Positions 45,016 through 53,944 are shown, counted from the stretch's first letter. The stretch is DNA of 64,000 bases from Umezawaea tangerina (GCF_003002815.1 NZ_PVTF01000019.1:1-64000), one strand, 5' to 3'. Program-made: numbers and translations. Notes: generated by a model from the letters alone, not told the origin.

Positions 45016-46322
45016 CGGGGCAGCAGCAGCGCGACCGCGAACGACAGCCCGGTGAACGCGAACGCCCACCGGAACGCGTCGCCGTAGTCCCCGGTGGCCT
45101 CCAGGACGACGACCAGCAGCGCCGTGCCCAGCGGCCCGCCGACGCTCTGCACGACGGCGAGCGCGCTGGTGGCGCGCGGAACCCGTGCGCGGTCGAGGTC
45201 GCGGTACGCGGCGGCCGTGACCGGCACGGCCGCCGCGGCCAGGCCGACACCCCAGACCAGCAGGGCGCCCGCGAGGGCGATCTCGCTGGTGTCCGGGGTG
45301 ATCCGGGTGAACGCGAACGTCGCCGCCATGGTCGTCGCGAGGCCCGCCAGGACGACCGGCCGCGGTCCGATCCGATCGGTCAGCCCGCCGACCAGCAGCA
45401 GCGCGACCGCCGTGCCGATGCCCTGCGGCGCCATGAGCAGTCCGGCGGTCAGCGCGTCGTGCCCGCGGACCCGCTGGTAGTACAGCGGCATCAGGAACAT
45501 CGCGCCGAAGATCGACACCCTGGCCAGGAACAGCAGGACCGACGACGTGGCGAACGCGCGGTCGGCGAACAGCCGCACGTCGACCAGCGGGGTGCGCCGG
45601 GTGCGCAGCGCGTGCACGGCGAACGCGGCCAGCAGCACCGCTCCCACCGCGGCGGGCGCGGCGTCCCGGTGGGACAGTCCGAAGAGGACGGCCGCGAGAC
45701 CGGGGGAGAGCAGGGCGAGCCCGCGCACGTCGAGGCGCTGAGCGGGGTTCGCCTCCTCGGCGGGGATCCGCCACCACGCGAGCACCAGCGCGACCAGGCA
45801 CAGCGGTACGTTGACCCAGAAGATCCACCGCCACTGCGCGGCGTCGATGATCACCCCGCCGATCAGGGGCCCGAGGACGGGCGCGAGCTGGCCGGGGACC
45901 GACACGACCCCCATCACCCTGCCGAGTCGGCGGGGCCCGGCCGCGCGGACCAGGATCGTCTGGCCCAGCGGCAGGACCATGCCGCCGCCGACGCCCTGGA
46001 GCACGCGGAACGCGATCAGGCTGCCCACGTCCCACGCGGCACCGCACAGCACGGAGCCGACCAGGAACACCGCCAGCGCGAACAGCCAGGCCCGTTTCGC
46101 GCCGAAGCGGTCGACCGCCCAGCCGGTGAGGGGGATGACCAGCGCCAGCGCGAGCAGGTAGCCGGTGCCGACCCAGCCGATGGTGCCGACGGAGGTGTGG
46201 AACTCGGCGGCCAGGCCCGCCAGCGCCACCGAGACGATCGTGATGTCCAGCATCGACGTGACGGCACCGAGCACGACGATGAGGCCGACTTCGAGCAGTT
46301 CGCGGTCCAAGGGGTCATTCAC
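44973..46322 (-). CDS. MFS multidrug efflux transporter (DHA2/EmrB type)
   Basis: 449 residues from GTG 46322. About 12-14 TM segments; motif A-like GWAVDRFGAKRAW, motif C-like VSVPGQLAPVLGPLIGGVI, and N-terminal MLDITIVSVALAGLAAEF, typical of EmrB/QacA exporters. Divergent to a TetR gene with an operator-like palindrome between them, so it is likely inducible. Drug specificity unknown. Confidence 0.92.
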   Translation of the reverse strand: MNDPLDRELLEVGLIVVLGAVTSMLDITIVSVALAGLAAEFHTSVGTIGWVGTGYLLALALVIPLTGWAVDRFGAKRAWLFALAVFLVGSVLCGAAWDVGSLIAFRVLQGVGGGMVLPLGQTILVRAAGPRRLGRVMGVVSVPGQLAPVLGPLIGGVIIDAAQWRWIFWVNVPLCLVALVLAWWRIPAEEANPAQRLDVRGLALLSPGLAAVLFGLSHRDAAPAAVGAVLLAAFAVHALRTRRTPLVDVRLFADRAFATSSVLLFLARVSIFGAMFLMPLYYQRVRGHDALTAGLLMAPQGIGTAVALLLVGGLTDRIGPRPVVLAGLATTMAATFAFTRITPDTSEIALAGALLVWGVGLAAAAVPVTAAAYRDLDRARVPRATSALAVVQSVGGPLGTALLVVVLEATGDYGDAFRWAFAFTGLSFAVALLLPRQPAPKQTNPTLAE

Positions 46323-46331
46323 GGCGGGTAA

Positions 46332-46346
46332 ACTACACCGTGTAGT
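46332..46346. promoter_or_regulatory. TetR-type operator ACTACA-CCG-TGTAGT
   Basis: Perfect 6-bp inverted arms around CCG in the 46-nt divergent region between the MFS and TetR genes. Half-site ACTACA/TGTAGT is common for TetR repressors of drug exporters. Confidence 0.75.
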
Positions 46347-46368
46347 GCAAATCGGCTAGACTCCTGGC

Positions 46369-46971
46369 ATGCCCAGACCGGAGAAGCGCGCCGCGATCGC
46401 CAAGGCGGCGCTCGCCGTGTTCCTCCGCGAGGGGTACGCGCGCGCGAGCGTGGACGTGATCGCCGCCGAGGCCGGGGTCTCGAAGCGGACGGTCTACAAC
46501 CACTACGGCGACAAGGAGAACCTGTTCCTCAGCGTCATCGCCGAGACCGACGAGGGGATGGCCGAGGCGTTCACGGCGATGCTCGACCGGACGCTGGGCG
46601 AGGTCACCGACGTCGAGGCGGCCCTGCTGGCGTTCGGCCGCGAGTTCGCGACGGCCGTCGCCCGGTCACCCGAGCGCTCGGCGGTGATGCGGCTGCTGAT
46701 CGCCGAGATCACCCACTTCCCGGCGTTGCGCGAGCAGTGGGGCGGTGTCGGGCGCACCCAGCGCGCGTTGGCCGACCGCCTCGCCGACCTCGCCTCCCGC
46801 GGTCTGCTCGCCATCGACGACCCGGTGGAGGCGGCCGCGCACTTCGGCGTCCTCGCCACCTCGATGGTGAACAACCTGTCGCTCTACGGCGCCGTCCCGG
46901 TGTCCGACGAGCGGGTGGACGAGCTCGTCACCGGGGGTGTCCGGTTGTTCCTGCGCGCGCATCGGCCCTAG
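46369..46971 (+). CDS. TetR/AcrR transcriptional regulator of the MFS exporter
   Basis: 200 residues. N-terminal HTH: AIAKAALAVFLREGYARASVDVIAAEAGVSKRTVYNHYGDKENLF. C-terminal ligand domain of the AefR-like type (ERSAVMRLLIAEITHFPALREQW). Divergent from the exporter and 9 nt before the cytosine deaminase gene. Confidence 0.93.
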   Translation: MPRPEKRAAIAKAALAVFLREGYARASVDVIAAEAGVSKRTVYNHYGDKENLFLSVIAETDEGMAEAFTAMLDRTLGEVTDVEAALLAFGREFATAVARSPERSAVMRLLIAEITHFPALREQWGGVGRTQRALADRLADLASRGLLAIDDPVEAAAHFGVLATSMVNNLSLYGAVPVSDERVDELVTGGVRLFLRAHRP

Positions 46972-46980
46972 CTTGGGCCG

Positions 46981-47424
46981 ATGAACGCACAGGAGATGCT
47001 CGCGGTCGCCGTCGCCGAGGCCCGCGCCGGGCTGGCCGAGGGCGGGATCCCGATCGGGGCCGCGCTGTTCGACCGGGACGGCGTCGTGCTCGGCCGCGGC
47101 CACAACCGGCGGGTGCAGGACGGCGACGCCTCCACGCACGGCGAGACCGCCGCCTTCCGCAACGCTGGCCGCAGGGCGAGCTACCGGGACACGATCATGG
47201 TCACCACGCTGTCGCCGTGCTGGTACTGCAGCGGCCTGGTGCGCCAGTTCGGCATCCCGCACGTGGTCATCGGCGAGGCGCAAACGTTTTCCGGCGGCCA
47301 CGACTGGCTGGCCGAGCACGGGGTGGAGATCACGATCGTGGACGACCCCGAGTGCGTCCGGCTGATGACCGACTTCATCGCCGCCAAGCCGGACCTGTGG
47401 TTCGAGGACATCGGCCAGGACTAG
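46981..47424 (+). CDS. Cytosine deaminase, yeast FCY1-like
   Basis: 147 residues. Zinc deaminase with HGE at His53-Glu55 and SPCWYC with Cys80/Cys83. The C-terminal DDPECVRLMTDFIAAKPDLWFEDIG closely resembles the yeast cytosine deaminase C-terminus rather than bacterial CodA. Converts cytosine to uracil in pyrimidine salvage. Only 9 nt after TetR, so perhaps co-regulated with it. Confidence 0.88.
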   Translation: MNAQEMLAVAVAEARAGLAEGGIPIGAALFDRDGVVLGRGHNRRVQDGDASTHGETAAFRNAGRRASYRDTIMVTTLSPCWYCSGLVRQFGIPHVVIGEAQTFSGGHDWLAEHGVEITIVDDPECVRLMTDFIAAKPDLWFEDIGQD

Positions 47425-47526
47425 CGCGGTCACCCTGCGCTGACCGCCGGACTCGAAACAACCCGTAACACGCCACGCAGCGTCACGACACATCCCGGAC
47501 ACGTGGTGGGCTGAGCATCACCGGGC

Positions 47527-47880
47527 ATGCACAACTGGCTCGTGGACGGCGAAGACGCGCTGCTGCTGGACGAAGGCGTGGTGGCGGTGGAGGTGCCCGC
47601 CGGGTGGGCGGGAGAGGTGAGCCACCAGCTCAGGTCCGCCGGGCCGCTGGGACCGATCCTGGCCGTGGCCGGGGCCCGCATCCGCTGGTTGTTCCTGGCC
47701 GAGTACGAGCCGGAGCCCGCTCAGCGCTACGTGCTGCCGCCCGACGTGCGGTGCTGGGACGGTCCGCGGCGGCTCGAGACCGGTGCGCTGCGCTGGGTGG
47801 TCGCGCCGGGGCGCAGCGCACTGCCCACGGTGGGTGCGGTGCGCTGCGCCATCCGGACGGTCCGGCGCTCGCTGCTCTAG
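47527..47880 (+). CDS. Hypothetical protein, 117 residues
   Basis: Starts MHNWLVDGEDALLLDEGVVAVEVPAGWAGEVSHQL; contains WLFLAEYEPEPAQRYVLPPDVRCWDGPRRLETGALRW. Soluble, mixed alpha/beta, no signal peptide or TM segment. I do not recognise the family. The stop overlaps that of the convergent STAS gene by 4 nt. Coding support: sensible composition and clean fit between neighbours. Confidence 0.65.
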   Translation: MHNWLVDGEDALLLDEGVVAVEVPAGWAGEVSHQLRSAGPLGPILAVAGARIRWLFLAEYEPEPAQRYVLPPDVRCWDGPRRLETGALRWVVAPGRSALPTVGAVRCAIRTVRRSLL

Positions 47881-48281
47881 GCGCCGGCGGCCTTGTCGTG
47901 CTGCTCGACGGCTTCGTCGACGCTGCCCAGGATCGTGAACACGGCGTTCAGCCCGGTGGCCTCGATGGGCCGCAGCGCGGCCCGGCTGGAGGCCACGACG
48001 ATGAAGTCGCTGCCGAGTTCGGTCGCGCGCTGATGGCCGATGACCAGGGCCTCCAGACCCGCCGAACCGAGGAACCGCACGCCACCGAGGTCGACGACCA
48101 CGGTGCGGACCCCCTCGGTGAGGTGCGTCTGCAGCGGCACCGAGAGCTCCTGGGCGCTGGTCGTGTCCAGCTCACCGGACACGTGCAGCACCACGAGGTC
48201 CTGCTTCGCGCGGTTCACCTGCACGGAAGCCAGAACGGCGGGCTGCGGCGCGGTCGCTCCCGTCGCTGTGGGATCTGGCAC
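47877..48281 (-). CDS. STAS domain anti-sigma factor antagonist
   Basis: 134 residues from GTG 48281. STAS fold with LVVLHVSGELDTTSAQELSVPL and the phosphorylatable Ser73 in VVVDLGGVRFLGSAGLEALV. Such proteins bind RsbW-type kinases and release a SigB-class factor; an RsbW/SigB pair lies ~5 kb away on the same strand. The partnership is inferred. Confidence 0.9.
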   Translation of the reverse strand: MPDPTATGATAPQPAVLASVQVNRAKQDLVVLHVSGELDTTSAQELSVPLQTHLTEGVRTVVVDLGGVRFLGSAGLEALVIGHQRATELGSDFIVVASSRAALRPIEATGLNAVFTILGSVDEAVEQHDKAAGA

Positions 48282-48360
48282 ACCGGTCTCCTCTCACTTC
48301 GACTGCCGGTTCGGCAGTTAACCTACGTTAGACCTGCTTCGGGGGGCGTGGGCCGCCCGA

Positions 48361-49443
48361 TTACTCGAGGGTCCAGTCGACGAGGCGGTCGACCAGCGTG
48401 CGGGGGTCGTTGTCCTCCGCGAGGGCCCGGCGCTGCCTGGCGGCGGCCGAACCGTTGACGCGCAACCACTCCAGGTGGTCTTCCACAGTGGACAGCTGGC
48501 CCACGTCGCGCAGCGCGTCCGCCGTGTAGGCCACGAGCTTGGCCGCCTGCTCGTGCGCGGGCACCAGCGCGCCGGTCCGCACGTCCACGCCCTGGCCGTC
48601 GATGCCGTCGCGCGCCGCCCGCCACGCCGCCGCGCGCAGCAGCACCGGGTCGGCGGGCTCGTCCTGGGGCGGGTTGGCGACCGCGGTGGCGGCGAGCGCG
48701 CGGACCAGCTCCGCGAACACGGCCACCTCGCGCACGGTCATCGGCAGGTCGGCCACCCGCACCTCGATCGTCGGGTGGTTCGCCGACGGGCGGATGTCCC
48801 AGTACACCATCCCCTTGTCCAGCAGGGCTCCCGAGTCGATCAACGACTGGACCAGCCGCTCGTAGTGCGCGCCGGACTCGAAGTGCGGCGGCGCGCCGCC
48901 CACGGGCCAGCGCGACCAGATCATCGCCCGCCAGCTCGCGTACCCGGTGTCCTCGGTGTCCATGACGGGCGAGTTCACCGTCAGCGCGAGGAGCGTGGGC
49001 AGCCAGGGGCGGACCGCGTTCGAGACCAGGATCGCGGTGTCCTCGTCGGGCACGCCGACGTGCACGTGGCACCCGCACACGCCCTGCCCGCCGAGGAGCT
49101 TGCGGTGCGAGTGCTCCATCAACCGGTAGCGGGGGTCGTCGGTCTCCGGCGGCGGGCCCGCCTTCCCCAACGGCGGGATCGCCGCCGCCATCAGCCTGCA
49201 CCCGACGGCGCGCGCCGCCTTGGCCAGGTGCTCGCGGCCGGCGCGGATCTGCTCGACCAGCTCACCGGGCGTCCCGCAGACCGGAGTGGCCACCTCGATC
49301 TGGAACGGCGTGAGCTCGCGCTGCACGTCGAAGGCGTCACCGGCCTCGTCCACCACCAGCTGGGCGAGGGGGACCGGTCGACGGGTCTCCGGGTCGACCA
49401 GGAACAGCTCCTGCTCGACACCGACGGTCCAGGGGGAGGTCAT
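48361..49443 (-). CDS. Carboxylate-amine/glutamate-cysteine ligase (YbdK/GCS2 family)
   Basis: 360 residues from ATG 49443, placing TVGVEQELFLVDPETRRPV near the N-terminus as in the family. GCS2 signatures: CHVHVGVPDEDTA, VNSPVMDTEDTGYASWRAMIW and YWDIRPSANHPTIEVRVAD. Weak gamma-glutamylcysteine ligase activity is known for YbdK, but actinobacteria use mycothiol, so the physiological product is unclear. Divergent from topoisomerase IB, 79 nt apart. Confidence 0.92.
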   Translation of the reverse strand: MTSPWTVGVEQELFLVDPETRRPVPLAQLVVDEAGDAFDVQRELTPFQIEVATPVCGTPGELVEQIRAGREHLAKAARAVGCRLMAAAIPPLGKAGPPPETDDPRYRLMEHSHRKLLGGQGVCGCHVHVGVPDEDTAILVSNAVRPWLPTLLALTVNSPVMDTEDTGYASWRAMIWSRWPVGGAPPHFESGAHYERLVQSLIDSGALLDKGMVYWDIRPSANHPTIEVRVADLPMTVREVAVFAELVRALAATAVANPPQDEPADPVLLRAAAWRAARDGIDGQGVDVRTGALVPAHEQAAKLVAYTADALRDVGQLSTVEDHLEWLRVNGSAAARQRRALAEDNDPRTLVDRLVDWTLE

Positions 49444-49522
49444 GAGTCCCTGTACCCGTTCGGTGGGATGGCCAACCATCGATCGGAGTTTGGTCGGGCG
49501 GGTGGCGGGGCACAGGCGCGGT

Positions 49523-50497
49523 ATGAGACTCCGGCGCAGTGCCGTGACCGGACCGGGCTGGCGCCGGCGTCGTCGCGGTCGTGGGTTCACCTACACCGAC
49601 GGTGACGGGGCGGTCGCGGACGCGCCGACGCGGCAGCGGATCGAGGACCTGGTGATCCCGCCCGCGTGGCGCGACGTCTGGATCTGCCCGTACCCGAACG
49701 GCCACATCCAGGCCGTGGGGACCGACGACGCCGGACGGCGGCAGTACCTCTACCACGAGCGCTGGCGCAGCGACCGGGACGAGGAGAAGCACGACCGGGT
49801 GCTGACGCTCGCGCCCCGGCTGCCCGCGTTCCGGGAGTCGCTGGAGGAGTCGATGCTGGCGACCGGCCTGGGAGCCGACCGGGTCCTCGCCACCGCCCTG
49901 CACCTGCTGGACAGCGGGGTGTTCCGGGTGGGCGGGGAGTCCTACGCGCAGGACAACGGGTCCCACGGGGTCGCCACGCTGCTCCGCTCCCACGTGGAGG
50001 TCAACGGCGACGCGGTCGGGTTCCGGTTCCCCGCCAAGAGCGGGATCGAGTTCGAGCGGGTGGTCGAGGACAAGGCGCTGGCACGGGTGGTGCGGTCACT
50101 GCGGCGCGGGCGGACCGGGGACGACCGGCTGCTGGTGTACCGGGACGGGCGGGAGCGGTGCGAAGTGCACGCGGAGGAGGTGAACGGGAGGTTCAAGGAG
50201 CTGGTGGGGGACGAGTACTCGGTGAAGGACCTGCGCACGTGGCACGGGACGGTGTCGGCGGCGGTGGGGTTCGCGAAAGCGGGGACACCGGGGTCGAAGA
50301 CGGGGGTGAAGAGGGTGGAGGCGGAGGTGATGAGGGAGGTGGCGGAGGAGTTGGGGAACACGCCGGCGGTGGCTCGGAGGTCCTATGTGGATCCGAGGGT
50401 GGTGAGGGCGTTCGAGGGTGGGAGGACGATTCGGGAGGGGATAGGGGATCGGGGGGAGAGGGATCGGGCGGTGATCAGGTTGGTGAAGAGGGGGTGA
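49523..50497 (+). CDS. DNA topoisomerase IB (poxvirus-like)
   Basis: 324 residues from ATG 49523. Bacterial TopIB: FTYTDGDGAVADAPTRQRIEDLVIPPAWRDVWICPYPNGHIQAVGTDDAGRRQYLYH N-domain. The catalytic core has HERWRSDRDEEKHDR, ATALHLLDSGVFRVGGE, DLRTWHGT and nucleophile Tyr288 (RRSYVDPRVV). It relaxes supercoils through a 3'-phosphotyrosine. The last ~240 nt are strongly G-rich (GGGGTG codons) beside repeat copy C, but the catalytic Tyr is intact. Confidence 0.93.
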   Translation: MRLRRSAVTGPGWRRRRRGRGFTYTDGDGAVADAPTRQRIEDLVIPPAWRDVWICPYPNGHIQAVGTDDAGRRQYLYHERWRSDRDEEKHDRVLTLAPRLPAFRESLEESMLATGLGADRVLATALHLLDSGVFRVGGESYAQDNGSHGVATLLRSHVEVNGDAVGFRFPAKSGIEFERVVEDKALARVVRSLRRGRTGDDRLLVYRDGRERCEVHAEEVNGRFKELVGDEYSVKDLRTWHGTVSAAVGFAKAGTPGSKTGVKRVEAEVMREVAEELGNTPAVARRSYVDPRVVRAFEGGRTIREGIGDRGERDRAVIRLVKRG

Positions 50498-50725
50498 GGG
50501 GTGGGTTTGGTTGTGGTGTGGGGGCGGTTTCTGGTTCTCCCACTGCGTGGAGTTCGGCCCTCGGTGCTCTTGCCCCTGGGGAACCCGGCCCCCCGTGTGG
50601 CTTGCCCCTGGGACAGGCCTGGTCCTTCCACCGTGCTGAGCCCAGCTCCCAGCTCTCCCGCCGCGTGAAGTCCAGCCCCTGCCCTCCCACCCCTGGGGAA
50701 GCCCAGCCCTGCCCTCCCATTGCGC

Positions 50726-51001
50726 GAAGCCCAGCCCCCGGCGCGCGATTGTCTCAATGCTTGATCTTGCTTGTCAAGACGATAGGGCTGTCTTGACAAG
50801 CAAGATCAAGCAGGAGGGCGCTGTGGATCGGGGGCAGAGGGGGAGTCTGGCTTCGCCAGCATCAGGCTCCGCCTGACCAAGCATCGGACTCCGTCCGACA
50901 AAGCATCCTCGGCTTCGCCGTCGGACAAGGCATCGGCTGGCGCCGACAAGGCCCCAGGCGCTGCGCGCCGGATGCGCGCTGGCGGGCTGCGCCCATCGGG
51001 G
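50726..51001 (+). repeat. Hairpin-plus-minihairpin intergenic element, copy C
   Basis: Leader GCGCGCGATTGTCTCAATG, a perfect 23-bp-arm hairpin (50758-50780 and 50790-50812; loop GATAGGGCT), GGAGGGCGCTGTGGATCGGG, then small palindromes (CTGGCTTCGCCAG, AGGCTCCGCCT, CGGCTTCGCCG, GGCGCTGCGCGCC, GCGGGCTGCGCCC). Fewer hairpins than A or B. Upstream 50.54-50.73 kb has ~6 degenerate 30-nt units like CTCCCACCCCTGGGGAAGCC. Arm differs from A, B and D outside the core. Confidence 0.9.
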
Positions 51002-51066
51002 TGGGGTGGCGCGGGGGTGGCGCGGGGGTGGTGTGGGGGTGGCGTGGGTTTGTTGGGTGTTCTGTT

Positions 51067-52068
51067 TTAGCTGCGGAGTAGTGCGCCTACGTCTTCGTGC
51101 AGGCGTAGGCGGTCGCCTACCAGGATGATGTCGGCTCTGGTGGCTACTGCGGCGTTGGGGAGGACTTCGTCTGCGCGGTGGCGGAGTAGGCCGTGGTGGG
51201 GGGACAGGGAGATCTGGGTGAGGGTTGGGTCTGCCCAGAGGGCGCGTTCGCCGACGAGGGGTTCGCTGAGGAGGAGGGTGGCGACTGCGCCGGAGTTGAG
51301 GGCGGCGAGGACGGAGCGCATGCCGTGGACGGCGTTGCCGGTGAGGCGGCTGGACTCGTCGCGGAAGCGGTCGACGACGGCGCGGCGTTCGTCGTGGTTG
51401 CCGCGGCTCGCGAGGTGCTGGACGACGTTGTCGAGCCTGATGTCGCCGGGCCTGGGGTCGGCGTCGACTTCGACGACTATGTGCTGGTGGGCGGGAGCGA
51501 GGGCGTTGCGGAGGGCGCGGCGGGAGTGGAGGGGGCCTGCCAGGACCAGGAGCGGGGCGTTGAGGCGGGTGACCATGCGGACGGCCTCTTCGGCGATGTC
51601 GGCGAGCTCGGCGGCGCGCAGGTGCTGGCCGGACGGGGGCAGCCTGCCGCCGACGGTGGCGACGGCGACGGGGCGGCCTGCGTGGTCGATGCCGCGCAGG
51701 TCGGCGCCGAGGTGGTCGAGGCGGACGACGACGTGCGGCACCAGCGGCTCGGCGAGGTCGACCAGCGGAAGCAGGTAGGGGAGCGGGGAAAGCCTTGCGG
51801 TGCAACCGTTGGGCGGCAGCGGGAGGTAGCGGTCGAGCACGATCTCGGCGCCGCGGGCGATGAGCGCGCGGCCGGTGGAGCCGGGCGGGAGCTCGCCGGA
51901 CAGAACGGCGGAGGTCAGCGCGTCGAGGGTCTCCTCGGGTGCGGACTGGGCCTCGAGCTGGTCGCGCATGGCGCGCCAGCGCAGGTCGACGAGGCTGGAG
52001 GCGTCGAAGTAGAGCGAGACGCAGGGCCCGGCGCCGTGGACGAGCCCCCGAAGATCACCCGTGTCCAT
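51067..52068 (-). CDS. BaeRF/Rv2629-like archaeo-eukaryotic release-factor family protein
   Basis: 333 residues. Pattern CVSLYFDAS at the N-terminus, then ELADIAEEAVRMVTRLNAPLLVLAGPLHSRRALRNAL and GMRSVLAALNSGAVATLLLSEPLVGERALW resembles the Rv2629/BaeRF2 family, related to eRF1/Vms1 and thought to act on stalled ribosomes. The GGQ-type loop is not evident. Assignment is by recognised sequence style rather than a search. 3' end is G/T-biased on the + strand next to repeat C. Confidence 0.75.
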   Translation of the reverse strand: MDTGDLRGLVHGAGPCVSLYFDASSLVDLRWRAMRDQLEAQSAPEETLDALTSAVLSGELPPGSTGRALIARGAEIVLDRYLPLPPNGCTARLSPLPYLLPLVDLAEPLVPHVVVRLDHLGADLRGIDHAGRPVAVATVGGRLPPSGQHLRAAELADIAEEAVRMVTRLNAPLLVLAGPLHSRRALRNALAPAHQHIVVEVDADPRPGDIRLDNVVQHLASRGNHDERRAVVDRFRDESSRLTGNAVHGMRSVLAALNSGAVATLLLSEPLVGERALWADPTLTQISLSPHHGLLRHRADEVLPNAAVATRADIILVGDRLRLHEDVGALLRS

Positions 52069-52119
52069 GGCTCTCCTCCCGGTTGGTCACGGGGTGTGGT
52101 TACCCCACCGGGCCGGTGT

Positions 52120-52581
52120 TCACGCTTTGTGGTGCCGCCTGGCCTGTTCGGTGCGGACGCAGCCCTGCGCGATGACGACCGCGGCGAACCCGATGAGCAG
52201 GTGCACGAAGCCCATGGCGCTGTTGGCGTTGAGCGGCCCGGTGCCCGCGACCTCGCCGGACGGCGCGCCGATGGCGAACACGACCAGGTACACCGGGGCC
52301 ATCAGGGCGCCGAAGATCCGGGCCGAGCGGCAGCGCCAGCACAGCGCGAGACCGAGCAGGCCGGTGACCAGGTAGATGGTGTTCTGCAACGGGTTCACCC
52401 GCAGCCCCAGCACGTAGTCCGGGCCCGCGCCGAAGTAGTCGTCGAACCCGGTGACCGCGAAACCGGCCAGCCCGAGCAGCGCGAGGAACGCGCTGAGCAC
52501 CAGGGCCGCCATCTGCGGCCACGGGAGAGAGGTCACGCGGACGTCCACCACGGTTGCCACCCCGATCCGGGAGATGGTCAC
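52120..52581 (-). CDS. DUF4383 family membrane protein
   Basis: 153 residues from GTG 52581 (GTG 52551 is possible). Four TM segments: MAALVLSAFLALLGLAGFAVTG, NPLQNTIYLVTGLLGLALCW, ARIFGALMAPVYLVVFAIG and GFVHLLIGFAAVVIAQG. The NPLHN...H.G...LA pattern is characteristic of DUF4383. 28 nt downstream of the SigB-like gene, so plausibly in that stress operon. Confidence 0.85.
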   Translation of the reverse strand: MTISRIGVATVVDVRVTSLPWPQMAALVLSAFLALLGLAGFAVTGFDDYFGAGPDYVLGLRVNPLQNTIYLVTGLLGLALCWRCRSARIFGALMAPVYLVVFAIGAPSGEVAGTGPLNANSAMGFVHLLIGFAAVVIAQGCVRTEQARRHHKA

Positions 52582-52609
52582 AGTCCTACCACCAGTGGAC
52601 CACTCGCGC

Positions 52610-53350
52610 TCACTCTTCCTCCAACAGATTTCGCAACCGCTCCAGCGACTGGGCCAGCAGCCGCGACACGTGCATCTGCGAGACGCCCACCAGGTTGGCG
52701 ATCTCGGTCTGCGTCTTGTCCTCGAAGAAGCGCAGCACGACGATCCTGCGCTCCCGCTTAGGCAGCCCTCGCAGCATCGGGTTGAGCGCGTGGTGCAGCT
52801 CCGCGACCTCCAGCTCGTGGTCGTCGGACTGGAGCTGGTCGTCGATCTCCTCATCGGGCAGGTCGTCCAACGACAGCAGGTGGTAGGCGCTGCTGGCGTG
52901 CAGCCCCTCGTAGACCTCCTCGGGACTGACTCCCAGGTGGCGGGCGACCTCGCGCGGCGTCGGCGCCCGGCCGAGCTCGTCGCTCAGGTCGGCGCGCGCC
53001 GCGTCGATGGCGAGGCACAGCTCCTTGAGCTTGCGCGGCACCCGCACGGTCCAGCACAGGTCCCGGAAGTAGCGGCGGATCTCGCCGGTGATCGTCGGCA
53101 CGGCGAACGCCAGGAACTCGATCCCGCGCTCGACGTCGAACCGGTCCACCGCGTTGATCAGCCCGACCGCCGCCACCTGCCGGAGGTCCTCGGCGTTCTC
53201 CCCGCGGTCGGCGAACCGCTCCGCGATGTGCTCGGCCACGGGCAGGTGCGAGGTGACCAGCAGGTCGCGCAGCTCGTTGAACCGCGGTCTGCGCGGGTCG
53301 GTCTCGGCCAGCTCGCGGAAGACGGGTTCCATCGCGGGGTAGGTCGTCAT
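52610..53350 (-). CDS. SigB/SigF-class RNA polymerase sigma factor
   Basis: 246 residues. Regions: NELRDLLVTSHLPVAEHIAERFADRGENAEDLRQVAAVGLINAVDRFD (2), FLAFAVPTITGEIRRYFRDLCWTVRVPRKLKEL (2.4-3), and LPKRERRIVVLRFFEDKTQTEIANLVGVSQMHVSRLLAQSLERLRNLL (4). Group III general-stress type. ATG overlaps the stop of the RsbW-like kinase upstream, the standard partner order. Likely autoregulated by the promoter at 53.95 kb. Confidence 0.94.
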   Translation of the reverse strand: MTTYPAMEPVFRELAETDPRRPRFNELRDLLVTSHLPVAEHIAERFADRGENAEDLRQVAAVGLINAVDRFDVERGIEFLAFAVPTITGEIRRYFRDLCWTVRVPRKLKELCLAIDAARADLSDELGRAPTPREVARHLGVSPEEVYEGLHASSAYHLLSLDDLPDEEIDDQLQSDDHELEVAELHHALNPMLRGLPKRERRIVVLRFFEDKTQTEIANLVGVSQMHVSRLLAQSLERLRNLLEEE

Positions 53351-53751
53351 AGCAGCGTCGCTTCCCGCCGCCGCAGCTCGATGTGCAGCATGCCGTCCGC
53401 GTCGACCATGGTCGACGCCGAGTCGGCCAGCGAACTGATCACGCGCCAGCAGAACGACGTCGTCTTCGGCACCCAGGTGCTGGGCGACGACACCTGCGCG
53501 CGGAACAGCAGGACGTGGTGCGCCACCGCGAAGTGGCAGGTCAGCCGCGCTCCTTCGGACGCGCGTCGGATGAGCAGTGAGCAGGCTTCGTCGACCGCCA
53601 GGACGAGCTCCGCGACCGTGTCGCTGTCGAACGCGGCGCTTTGCGCCATCCCGGACGTGGCGATCCTGATGCTGGAGAGGTGAGCGGGCCCCGCGGGGAC
53701 CCGGATGTCGAGATCCGTCGTCGTCGCGGGGCCCTGCTCCGGAGTGCCCAT
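53347..53751 (-). CDS. RsbW-like anti-sigma factor/serine kinase
   Basis: 134 residues from ATG 53751. HATPase_c-2 type: LDIRVPAGPAHLSSIRIATSGMA, N-box-like ELVLAVDEACSLLI, and a C-terminal TTSFCWRVISSLADSAS. G2 glycines typical of active kinases are weak, so it may bind sigma without robust kinase activity. Overlaps sigma by ATGA and the small ORF upstream by TGATG. Confidence 0.87.
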   Translation of the reverse strand: MGTPEQGPATTTDLDIRVPAGPAHLSSIRIATSGMAQSAAFDSDTVAELVLAVDEACSLLIRRASEGARLTCHFAVAHHVLLFRAQVSSPSTWVPKTTSFCWRVISSLADSASTMVDADGMLHIELRRREATLL

Positions 53752-53903
53752 CACGCCATGTGCTGTCCGCCGGTCATCCTGGTGGGCCGCTCGTCGGGTC
53801 GGTTGGACGTCACGACGCCGCCGCGCGGGCTTCCCTCCACGATGTTCCCGGCACGGGCCCGCATCGGGACCCGGACGCCGACCGATTTCTCGATGGTGGT
53901 CAC
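53751..53903 (-). CDS. 50-codon ORF coupled to rsbW
   Basis: GTG 53903 preceded by AAGGAGG at ideal spacing; stop shares a base with the rsbW ATG (TGATG). Product begins VTTIEKSVGVRVPMRARAG and ends MTGGQHMA. The first ~14 residues resemble the start of SRPBCC-family proteins (TTIEKSVDVxVP) but the fold does not continue, so it may be a trimmed remnant or a leader peptide. Strong translation signals suggest it is made. Confidence 0.6.
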   Translation of the reverse strand: MTTIEKSVGVRVPMRARAGNIVEGSPRGGVVTSNRPDERPTRMTGGQHMA

Positions 53904-53944
53904 TGGGAACCTCCTTGGGATTCGGTTGCCGTCTGGTGCAGTGA

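Noticed and set aside
42343-46047. 1234-codon minus-strand frame opposite TPR-CHAT
   Set aside because: Antisense shadow of the CHAT and MFS genes; composition not protein-like.
52451-53683. Long plus-strand frame across the sigma factor and RsbW genes
   Set aside because: Antisense to two overlapping, clearly recognisable genes.
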